This document shows positions 1 through 8,396 of a stretch of DNA of 13,526 nt, piece after piece. Within the stretch, counting starts at the first letter, position 1. Every line of letters starts with the position of its first letter. The translations under genes were made by a program, and so were the position numbers. The stretch covers positions 1 to 13,526 of the forward strand of contig QEUY01000021.1 of assembly GCA_003577365.1 (NCBI GenBank), given 5' to 3'. This DNA comes from Chloroflexota bacterium. Its GTDB lineage: Bacteria > Chloroflexota > Anaerolineae > Caldilineales > Caldilineaceae. Under the pieces are notes generated by a model, which worked only from the letters and a program-made list of their open reading frames with translations, ran no database searches and was not told the origin of the DNA.

Positions 1-758
1 GCGCCGCCAATGCCTCGCGCCACCCGGCGGCGGTCGTGCCGGCCCACCGCGGCCAGCAGCGCCAGCCACGCCGCCAGCGCATAGAGCGTCAAGAGATAGG
101 TCTGCGGATGCCCGGCCAGAAACGCTACCGCCAGCGCCACGCCCGCGCCGCTCCACCACAGCAGCCCGCGGCGCGCCTGCCACGCGGCCAACACACACCA
201 CAGGATCGCCGGCAGCCAGACCGCCGTGCGCAGCACCGCCAGTTGCAGCGGCGGATACCCGGTCAGATAGCCTGAAAAGGCGAAGCTCACCCCGGCCACC
301 AGCGCCGCGGCCCGGCTGCGCGTCAACGCCGCCACCAGCAGCGCGGTGAAGAGGCCCGCCAGCGCAATATGGATGGCGGCCTCGACCTGCAGCAGATAGA
401 GCCGCGCCGCGGCCTGCGCCATCGGAAGCGTCGCCGCCAAAATCAGGTTGCTGATCGGATAGAAGACCGCGGCCTGCACATCGGCCAAAAAGGGGTGGCC
501 GCTGTAGGTGTATGGGTTCCAGACGGGCAAATAGCCGCCGGCGAGCGCCGACCGTTGAAAGAGCGAGAAAGGCAAAAAGTGATCGGTAAAGTCGCCGCGC
601 GGGAAGGTGCGCAGCCCACCCAGCAGCGGCGCATAGAAGAGCGCCGCCAGAGCAAACGGCAGCCAGACCAGCGCCGCCCGGCCCGGCCAGGCCGGTTCGC
701 CAGGCGCGCCGGCGCGATCATCGTGAGCGTCCTGCCCCTGCTCGTCTTGTACGGTCAC
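1..758 (-). CDS. YfhO-family polytopic membrane protein, N-terminal part (cut by left edge)
   Basis: 252 codons are visible, starting at GTG 758; the end lies beyond the left edge. Near residues 54-100 the protein has RGDF, then LPVWNPYTYSGHPFLADVQ and AVFYP. This pattern is typical of the long first extracellular loop of YfhO proteins. A hydrophobic helix lies at about 29-46 and several more follow after residue 105. In Bacillus/Listeria, YfhO is a multi-pass transferase that adds sugars carried on polyprenyl phosphate by a GT2 partner (CsbB/GtcA-type systems) to surface polymers; a GT2 is two genes upstream here. GTG 758 is the only plausible start: the frame is closed by a stop shortly upstream and no early ATG exists. 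It begins 4 nt after the stop of the preceding gene, so it is almost certainly cotranscribed and perhaps translationally coupled. The Shine-Dalgarno is weak. Family assignment is good; the sugar and acceptor are unknown. Confidence 0.85.
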   Translation of the reverse strand, partial: MTVQDEQGQDAHDDRAGAPGEPAWPGRAALVWLPFALAALFYAPLLGGLRTFPRGDFTDHFLPFSLFQRSALAGGYLPVWNPYTYSGHPFLADVQAAVFYPISNLILAATLPMAQAAARLYLLQVEAAIHIALAGLFTALLVAALTRSRAAALVAGVSFAFSGYLTGYPPLQLAVLRTAVWLPAILWCVLAAWQARRGLLWWSGAGVALAVAFLAGHPQTYLLTLYALAAWLALLAAVGRHDRRRVARGIGG

Positions 759-762
759 GGCG

Positions 763-3183
<2,421 letters not shown>

Positions 3184-3200
3184 GGGCGATGCCCTTACAG

Positions 3201-4004
3201 TTACAGTCCAAAGAGGCGCAGCCGCAGCACGGCTGCCGTGTAGTCGCGAAAGATGCGCCAAAAACCGGTCTTGCTGTCTCCATGGCGGCGCAGGATATAA
3301 AAGACCGGCACCTCCAAAATCTTCCAGTTGGAGCGCCACGCCAGCAGCAGCAGCCGGATAAAATAGTCGCCATACCCGTAAAAGATGCGCGAAAACAGCG
3401 GCTGAAGCTCAAACAGCCGGTCGCGGCGCACGGCGAAAAAGCCACTCAAGTTATCTTGAATCTGGGTGTGCAAGAGGGCGCGGATAAAGACATTGTAGAA
3501 TTGGCTGTAGCGGTAGCGCAGCGCATCTTCCATCCCGCCGCGCATGACAAAGCGGCTGCCGATCACCAGGTCATAATAGCGCAGCAGGTCCACCATCTGC
3601 GGGATCATGGCCGGGTCGTGGTTGAAATCGGTGTCCATCACCACCAGCGTCTGGCCGCGCGCCAGCTCCAGCCCGTGGCGGATCGACTTCGCCAGCCCCT
3701 TGTCCGCCGTCCGCACGCACAGCCGCACGGCTTGGTCTGCTTGCGCTGCATCTTCTGCGCGCGGCGCACAGCCGTCGACCGCGCCGAAACGGGCACGCAC
3801 CACCGCGGCGGTCCCATCGGGGCTGTCGTCGTCCACCACCAGGATCTCAAAGCGCCAGCCCAGCGACTCCAGTTCGCGCCAGATGGCGTCGATCAGGTCG
3901 CAGATATTGTCGCGCTCGTTATAGGTCGGCAGCACCACCGTCACGTCAAAGGCCGGCGGCGTGGGCGCAGCCGCCGCGCCCATCCCATGCAGGTCAGTGG
4001 ACAT
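3201..4004 (-). CDS. GT2 polyprenyl-phosphate sugar synthase (dolichyl-phosphate mannose synthase-like)
   Basis: 267 aa. It has the GT-A fold signature in order: VVLPTYNERDN (23-33) at the nucleotide-binding strand, VVDDDSPDGT (56-65), GLAKSIRHGLELA (103-115), the DxD metal site MDTDFNHDP (123-131), VIGSRF (147-152), and DNLSGFFAVRRD (184-195) near the acceptor site. This is the Dpm1/ArnC/CsbB group, which moves a sugar from GDP- or UDP-sugar to a polyprenyl phosphate on the cytoplasmic face. No C-terminal membrane helices are seen, so it resembles soluble DPM1-type enzymes more than ArnC. Residues about 74-97 are an Ala/Asp/Gln-rich linker longer than usual. The frame opens at GTG 4040, but ATG 4004 is preferred because it overlaps the aminotransferase stop by only 11 nt; ATG 3983 is also possible. 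It probably supplies the donor for the neighbouring GT-C and YfhO proteins. Confidence 0.88.
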   Translation of the reverse strand: MSTDLHGMGAAAAPTPPAFDVTVVLPTYNERDNICDLIDAIWRELESLGWRFEILVVDDDSPDGTAAVVRARFGAVDGCAPRAEDAAQADQAVRLCVRTADKGLAKSIRHGLELARGQTLVVMDTDFNHDPAMIPQMVDLLRYYDLVIGSRFVMRGGMEDALRYRYSQFYNVFIRALLHTQIQDNLSGFFAVRRDRLFELQPLFSRIFYGYGDYFIRLLLLAWRSNWKILEVPVFYILRRHGDSKTGFWRIFRDYTAAVLRLRLFGL

Positions 4005-5193
4005 GGCTTGGATCACTTGCCAGGCTGCGAATGGTCTCACAGATCAAGTCCACCTGTGCGTCGCTCAGGCGCGGGAAGCTCGGCAGATTCAGCCCCGCCC
4101 GGCTCAAGCGCAGCGCCGTAGGACACGGCTGTTCGCTGCGATAGGGCGGCAGCGTGTCCAACGGGTGAAAGAAGGGCCGCGAATCCACGCCGTGCGCGCG
4201 CAGCGCCTGCATCAACCCATCCCGATCCAGCGGGAACGGCGGCTCCACCAGGATCGATACCATCCAATAGACGTTGGTCGTGCCGGGCGGCTCAACCGGC
4301 AGCGTGATCCCCATAATATCGCCCAGTTGGGCTAGATAACGGGCGGCAATCGCCCGCTTGCGCGCGATGAACTCATCCACCCGTTCCATCTGCGCCACCC
4401 CAACCGCGGCCTGCAAATTGGTCATGCGATAGTTAAAGCCCACCTCGTCGTGCCAGTAGCGTTTGGCGGGGGGCATGGCGTGGTCGCGCAGCATGCGGCA
4501 GCGCGCCGCCAGGTCGCCATCCTGCATGGTGACCATGCCGCCCTCGCCGGTCGTGACGATCTTGTTGGCATAAAAGCTGAACGCGCCGATCGTCCCCCAC
4601 GCCCCGGCGCGGCGGTCGCCGATGGCCGCGCCGTGCGCCTCGGCGGCATCCTCGATCACCCACAGCCCATGCCGGTGCGCGATCTCTTCGATCTCGGCCA
4701 GCGGGGCCATCTGCCCATAGAGGTCGACCGGCATGATGGCGCGTGTGCGGGGCGTGATCAGCCGCTCGATCTCGTCGGTGCGAATCGTCCAGGTCGTCGC
4801 GTCCACATCGGCGAAGACTGGCTTGGCCCCCGTATAGGTGACGGCATTGGCCGACGCCACAAAGGTCAGCGCCGGGACGATCACCTCATCGCCCGGCCCC
4901 ACGCCCAGCGCGTGCAGCGCCAGATGCAGCGCCGTAGTGCCGTTGCTCACGCTCACCGCATGGGCCGTGCCGCAAAACTCCGCAAAGCGCCGCTCGAAGC
5001 GGCTGATATAGCTGCCCAGGCTGCTGATCCAGCCCGACCGCACGGCGTCCAGCACATAGGCTTCCTCACGCGCCCCCAGCCATGGTTCATAGATCGGGAT
5101 GAAGTTGGGGGGGCGCTGCGCCTGTTGATCCTCCAAATAGGACAGCGGCAGTTGGCGGGATGATGCGCGCATAGCGTCCTCACGCTGGCTCAT
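3994..5193 (-). CDS. DegT/DnrJ/EryC1/StrS PLP-dependent sugar aminotransferase (perosamine-synthase-like)
   Basis: 399 aa, usual family length. Seen: FIPIYEPWLG (31-40), SGWISSLG (53-60), SVSNGTTALHLAL (81-93), GDEVIVPALTF (101-111), VDLYGQMA (156-163), IEDAAEAHGA (180-189) with the PLP-ring Asp182, and YANKIVTTGEGGM (208-220) with the PLP-binding Lys211. The C-terminal region has SRPFFHPLD. The fold-type-I aminotransferase converts a keto-deoxy sugar nucleotide to an amino-deoxy sugar, with glutamate as usual amino donor. The motif wording is closest to GDP-perosamine synthase (PerA/RfbE) and related 4-aminotransferases, but the exact sugar cannot be read from sequence. Two starts are possible: ATG 5193, 16 nt after the previous stop but with no clear ribosome site, and ATG 5172 (392 aa), preceded by GAGG at 5 nt spacing. 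The first FIPIYEP motif is kept either way. The stop overlaps the GT2 start, suggesting coupling. Confidence 0.93.
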   Translation of the reverse strand: MSQREDAMRASSRQLPLSYLEDQQAQRPPNFIPIYEPWLGAREEAYVLDAVRSGWISSLGSYISRFERRFAEFCGTAHAVSVSNGTTALHLALHALGVGPGDEVIVPALTFVASANAVTYTGAKPVFADVDATTWTIRTDEIERLITPRTRAIMPVDLYGQMAPLAEIEEIAHRHGLWVIEDAAEAHGAAIGDRRAGAWGTIGAFSFYANKIVTTGEGGMVTMQDGDLAARCRMLRDHAMPPAKRYWHDEVGFNYRMTNLQAAVGVAQMERVDEFIARKRAIAARYLAQLGDIMGITLPVEPPGTTNVYWMVSILVEPPFPLDRDGLMQALRAHGVDSRPFFHPLDTLPPYRSEQPCPTALRLSRAGLNLPSFPRLSDAQVDLICETIRSLASDPSHVH

Positions 5194-5209
5194 GGTTGAT
5201 CACAGTTGC

Positions 5210-7210
5210 TCACGGCTGGGCGGCAGATAGGCGGATCTGCGCCAAAGGCACTTCGACGCCCGCCGCGGCCCCGGCGGCATCGACCGCCCCCAACGGCTCC
5301 AGCGTCTCGGCGTCATAGACCAGCAGTCCCAGCGTATAGTCGCCGGGGGGCCACTCGGCTTCAGTCTCCAGCAAATAGACGTTGAGCGGGCGATCCGCCT
5401 CTGCCCACTCCGCCGGCAGCAGGTGACGGTCGTTGAGCAGGCGCTCGTCGGCCTGCGCCAGGCGCGCGCCGTCCGCCGCATAGAGCGCCACGCGCGCCTT
5501 CAACGGGCGCGCGACTGCGCCACCCGCCACGCGCTGCCAGCGGATCACCACCGGCACAGGCGCGCCCGCGACGACGGGCGTCTGCGGCGTAGCCAGTTCC
5601 ACGGTCTGCACCGCCGGAGGAAACTGCGCCGTAAAGGGCGCAAGCCCCTGCGCCAGCCCAAACCGGTTGGGCGGCGTCAGCTCCCACCAATCGACCGAGT
5701 AGCCGCGAAACTCCTGCTCACCCGCGCGCCGCCCGGCTTGATCCAGCAAAAAGCGGACGGCGCGCCGCGGGTCGGTGTCGCTCTCAAACCACTGCACCCA
5801 AAAGACGCGCTTGGCCTGCGCGGCCCAATCGTTGAGCCGCTGGTCCAGCGTGTTGATGTCCACAAACAGATAGCGCGCCGCCGCGGCTTCGGCCCCCACC
5901 GGCGTCTGCGCCGGGTCCATAGCATAGCGCGCATAGTAGAACCCAAAGGGATATTTCTGGTCGACCAAGATCAGGTCATCCGGCCCGGCGTTCTGCGCCA
6001 GCCAGCGCGCCAGGCCAGAGACATCTTCGCGCGCAAAGCGCGCGTCGAGCAGATCGGCGCGCACCGCCTGGGGCCACAGCGCCAATAGCAGCAGCGCCGC
6101 CGCCAGCGTCGGCAGACGCCCCACCCGCACCCACGCAGCCAGCCCAGCGCCGAGCAGCGCATAGAGCGCGGGCGTCACAAAGCTGCTGTAGCGCACATTG
6201 AACGCGCCGCGATCCAGCACGGCCAGGTAATAGAGCGCCAGGCTGCCCAACAGCCACGCCCAGAGAAAGGCCAGCATCCCCGGCGCACGCCGCGCCTGCC
6301 AAGTCGCGGCCAGCGCGCCGCCCAGCCCTAGCAGCGCGCTGCCCCACAGCCACAGCACGCCACGCCCACCGGCCCAGGCCGCGTCAAAGGCATAGCCGCC
6401 CCAATAGGCCTGCCAGTTCTGGCGCAGATAGCCGGCCACACTGGGCACAACCAAATTGGGGTTCGCATACCCGGGGATCTGGCGCAGGGCAATGGGCGCG
6501 ACCGGCAGCGCCAGCAACGCCGTCGCCAGCCCGCACCACAGCCAAGTACACAGCGCCGCCCCGCGTCGCGGGCCGAGCAGCGCCGCGGCCAGCCACCAGC
6601 TATACCACGCCGCCAGCACAAAGACGGCGTTATAATGGGTCAGCAGCGCCGCCGCGCTCGCCGCCACAAAGACCGCGCGCCAGCGCAGGCTGTGATCATG
6701 GCCGCGTTCGGCCTGCCAAAAGGCGACCGCAGCCAGCAGCAGCCAGCCGAACGCCACCGTATACATGCGCGTCTCTTGACTTTCCGCCAACCAGAAGGGC
6801 GAAAAGGCCCCCAGCAGCGCCGCTGCTGTGCCTGCACCTGGCCCCGCAGCCAGCGACCCCAACTGGTAGATCAGCACCACCCCGGCCACCCCGGCCAGCA
6901 CACTCAGGAAGCGCATCCCAAACGCCAGCGCCGCCGGCTCCATCCCGCCGTGCAGCCCGACCAGGCGCGCCCAGCCATGCAGCAGCCAGAAATAGAGCGG
7001 TGGATGGATGTCCAGTTCCGGGGCCGTCGCAACTTGGAGAAAGGGACGCAGCGCCACGTCGATATTGCGCGCCTCATCCCACCAAATATCTTGGAGAGTC
7101 AGTTGCTGCAGGCGCAGGCCCAACCCGCCCAAAAGGGCTACAAGAAGCGCCCAACGCACCCAGGCGGGCGGCTGCGCCCCTTTCTCCAAGTTGCGACGGA
7201 TGGCTCCCAT
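5210..7210 (-). CDS. GT-C family membrane glycosyltransferase (ArnT/GT39/RgtA-like) with beta-rich C-terminal tail
   Basis: 666 aa from ATG 7210. A cytoplasmic tail (1-16) is followed by helix 1 (about 18-33) and a loop with WWDEARN (43-49), the acid motif typical of GT-C enzymes. DIHPPLYFW (67-75) and ESQETRMY (143-150) are further strong family motifs. About ten more hydrophobic helices run to about residue 380. A soluble outer region follows, ending in a beta-sandwich-like domain at about 535-663 similar to the tail of the 763-3183 product. It probably transfers a sugar from a polyprenyl-phosphate donor on the outside of the membrane. It is the first gene of the minus-strand operon, with a promoter directly against the start codon. 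Odd feature: codons 4-14 and 53-63 are inverted copies of each other at DNA level (see the inverted repeat entry). Codons 4-14 encode a basic, non-membrane tail that is not needed for the family fold. Confidence 0.92.
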   Translation of the reverse strand: MGAIRRNLEKGAQPPAWVRWALLVALLGGLGLRLQQLTLQDIWWDEARNIDVALRPFLQVATAPELDIHPPLYFWLLHGWARLVGLHGGMEPAALAFGMRFLSVLAGVAGVVLIYQLGSLAAGPGAGTAAALLGAFSPFWLAESQETRMYTVAFGWLLLAAVAFWQAERGHDHSLRWRAVFVAASAAALLTHYNAVFVLAAWYSWWLAAALLGPRRGAALCTWLWCGLATALLALPVAPIALRQIPGYANPNLVVPSVAGYLRQNWQAYWGGYAFDAAWAGGRGVLWLWGSALLGLGGALAATWQARRAPGMLAFLWAWLLGSLALYYLAVLDRGAFNVRYSSFVTPALYALLGAGLAAWVRVGRLPTLAAALLLLALWPQAVRADLLDARFAREDVSGLARWLAQNAGPDDLILVDQKYPFGFYYARYAMDPAQTPVGAEAAAARYLFVDINTLDQRLNDWAAQAKRVFWVQWFESDTDPRRAVRFLLDQAGRRAGEQEFRGYSVDWWELTPPNRFGLAQGLAPFTAQFPPAVQTVELATPQTPVVAGAPVPVVIRWQRVAGGAVARPLKARVALYAADGARLAQADERLLNDRHLLPAEWAEADRPLNVYLLETEAEWPPGDYTLGLLVYDAETLEPLGAVDAAGAAAGVEVPLAQIRLSAAQP
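7024..7199. repeat. 29-bp near-perfect inverted repeat flanking a 118-bp segment inside the GT-C gene
   Basis: The arms are 7024-7052 and 7171-7199. The core GTCGCAACTTGGAGAAAGGG and flanking bases match in 28 of 29 positions; the mismatch (7046 versus 7177) becomes a G-U pair in the minus-strand mRNA. The spacer is 7053-7170. The arms encode residues 4-14 and 53-63 of the 666-aa protein. The same reading register runs through both arms on both strands, and the spacer has no stop in that register on the plus strand either. An inversion would therefore stay in frame but replace residues 14-53, which contain membrane helix 1 and WWDE. No invertase gene is in the window. It may instead be a one-time template-switch event. 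The repeat itself is certain from the sequence; any function is inference. Confidence 0.95.
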
Positions 7211-7218
7211 AGGCCGCG

Positions 7219-7247
7219 ATTGTACCGTAGGGCTGTCCCCGCGGCAA
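7219..7247 (-). promoter_or_regulatory. Sigma-70-type promoter for the glycosylation operon, probably leaderless
   Basis: On the minus strand TTGCCG (7247-7242), a 17-nt spacer and TACAAT (7224-7219) form a good housekeeping promoter. The -10 box ends only 8 nt before ATG 7210, so the predicted start of transcription is at or 1-2 nt before the start codon, and no ribosome binding site can fit. An 8-bp dyad, GCGATTGT (7216-7223) and ACAATCGC (7247-7254), overlaps both promoter boxes and could be an operator. The promoter call is by pattern only. Confidence 0.65.
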
Positions 7248-7364
7248 CAATCGCACGCGCCAGCGCAGAGGATCCGGCACGCCGCGCAAATGGATCACAT
7301 ACAGTCCGCTAGTCTGCCGCAAACATGCCTGCGCGACACTGGAGACAAAGAACAGATCGCCGCT

Positions 7365-7383
7365 GCCGGGCCACCATCCCGGC
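7365..7383 (+). other. Small hairpin in the thioredoxin gene leader
   Basis: GCCGGG (7365-7370), a 7-nt loop and CCCGGC (7378-7383) form a perfect 6-bp GC stem ending 14 nt before the ribosome binding site of the thioredoxin gene. No run of T follows, so it is not a standard terminator. In a GC-rich leader such a stem can arise by chance. The rest of the 196-nt divergent spacer (7211-7406) shows no convincing plus-strand promoter. Confidence 0.3.
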
Positions 7384-7406
7384 GCGCCATAGAGTTTGGG
7401 GGTCTC

Positions 7407-8165
7407 ATGCCGATTGATTCAGTCATCCACACCAACCAACAGAGCATCGACCGCGTGCTGCAGACCAGGCTGCCGGTACTGTTGGTCTTTTGGCGGCAGG
7501 GTGCAGCGCCCAGCAGCCAGACCGACGTCACCTTGGAACAGCTTGCCGGGCGCTATGCGGGCCGCGGCCTGATCGCCAAGGTCGACGCCGCCGCCGAGCC
7601 GGACCTGCTCAAACGCTTTGCCGTGAGCGCGCTGCCCAGCTTTGTGCCGGTCAAGGCAGGCAAAGCCGAAGCCATCCTGCCGGGCCACACGTCCGACGCC
7701 GACCTGCGCGCCTGGCTGGCCTACCTGGTCGAAGGCGGTGCGCGGCCTGTCGTCCCTGCATCGGGTGCGACGGCCACAGCACAGCCTCACGCCAACGGCC
7801 ACACGCCGCGCCAGCACGCCAGCAGCGGCACACAATCTGCTTCGGCCACGCCGCTCACGCTGACCGACAGCAATTTCCAGCAAGTGGTCTCCGGCCCCGG
7901 CCCGGTGCTGGTCGACTTCTGGGCCGCCTGGTGTGGCCCCTGCCGCATGGTCGCGCCTTCGGTCGATGCGCTTGCCAAGGAGTTCGCCGGACGCGCCGTC
8001 GTAGGTAAGCTCAACGTGGACGAAAACCCGGCCACGGCGCAGCGATACAACATCATGAGCATCCCCGCCCTGCTGATCTTCAAAAACGGCCAGGTCGTGG
8101 ATCAGATCGTCGGCGCACAGCCGTTGCCCGCCCTGCGTGCCAGGCTCGCCCAACACGTAAGCTAG
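7407..8165 (+). CDS. Tandem thioredoxin-fold protein: degenerate first domain plus active WCGPC domain
   Basis: 252 aa from ATG 7407, preceded by GGGGG (7398-7402) at 4 nt spacing. The C-terminal domain (about 148-252) is a classical thioredoxin: VLVDFWAAWCGPCR (167-180) with the redox pair C176 and C179, and SIPALLIFKNG (218-228) with cis-Pro220. The N-terminal domain (about 5-110) keeps the fold pattern (VLLVFW at 24-29, ALPSFVPV at 75-82) but its active site reads QGAAPSS, without cysteine. A low-complexity Ala/Thr/His linker (about 111-147) joins them. No signal peptide is seen, so it is probably cytoplasmic. The active half should reduce protein disulfides using thioredoxin reductase; the cysteine-free half may bind substrate, inferred by analogy with other tandem Trx proteins. 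The same frame runs open to 7008, but that extension crosses the divergent GT-C gene and promoter and is not credible. The next gene starts 9 nt after the stop. Confidence 0.9.
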   Translation: MPIDSVIHTNQQSIDRVLQTRLPVLLVFWRQGAAPSSQTDVTLEQLAGRYAGRGLIAKVDAAAEPDLLKRFAVSALPSFVPVKAGKAEAILPGHTSDADLRAWLAYLVEGGARPVVPASGATATAQPHANGHTPRQHASSGTQSASATPLTLTDSNFQQVVSGPGPVLVDFWAAWCGPCRMVAPSVDALAKEFAGRAVVGKLNVDENPATAQRYNIMSIPALLIFKNGQVVDQIVGAQPLPALRARLAQHVS

Positions 8166-8168
8166 GAG
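8164..8168 (+). promoter_or_regulatory. Strong ribosome binding site that fixes a TTG start
   Basis: AGGAG at 8164-8168 lies 6 nt before TTG 8175 and overlaps the stop codon (8163-8165) of the thioredoxin gene. It is one of the best Shine-Dalgarno matches in the window, supports the unusual TTG start of the DUF2905 gene, and suggests coupled translation. Confidence 0.75.
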
Positions 8169-8174
8169 AACACC

Positions 8175-8396
8175 TTGACCGATCTGGGCCGTATCTTGAT
8201 GCTGGTGGGCGGCGCCCTCTTTATGCTGGGGCTGGTGCTGCTCCTAGCTGGGCGCATCCCCGGCTTGGGCCACCTGCCCGGCGACATCCGCGTCCAGCGC
8301 GATAACTTTACGCTCTATGCGCCCTTGGGCACGATGCTGCTGCTCAGCATCGTGCTCACCATCCTGGTCAACCTCCTGGCGCGCTTCTGGCGTTAG
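8175..8396 (+). CDS. DUF2905 small membrane protein
   Basis: 73 aa from TTG 8175 with AGGAG upstream. Two hydrophobic helices (about 6-26 and 49-69) flank a conserved middle, IPGLGHLPGDIRVQRDNFTLY (in residues 28-48). The G.LPGDI plus NFT.Y.PL pattern is the hallmark of the DUF2905 family of about 70-aa membrane proteins. Function is unknown in the family. It follows the thioredoxin gene by 9 nt, so both are probably made from one mRNA. Its TAG stop shares bases with the TAA stop of selB on the other strand (8393-8396), leaving no room for a terminator between the two convergent units. Confidence 0.88.
   Translation: MTDLGRILMLVGGALFMLGLVLLLAGRIPGLGHLPGDIRVQRDNFTLYAPLGTMLLLSIVLTILVNLLARFWR

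Noticed and set aside
3189..4121. 310-aa plus-strand open frame
   Set aside because: It is antisense to the GT2 gene with no motif. Long antisense frames are expected at this GC content.
6635..7312. 225-aa plus-strand open frame over the inverted repeat
   Set aside because: It is Gln/Arg/His/Pro-rich and antisense to a clear GT-C gene, so it is a shadow. It is useful only because it shows the spacer is open in both orientations.
7008..7406. N-terminal extension of the thioredoxin frame back to 7008
   Set aside because: It crosses the divergent promoter and the start of the GT-C gene, has low-complexity Arg/Pro/Ser composition, and ATG 7407 has a ribosome site and begins the first domain.
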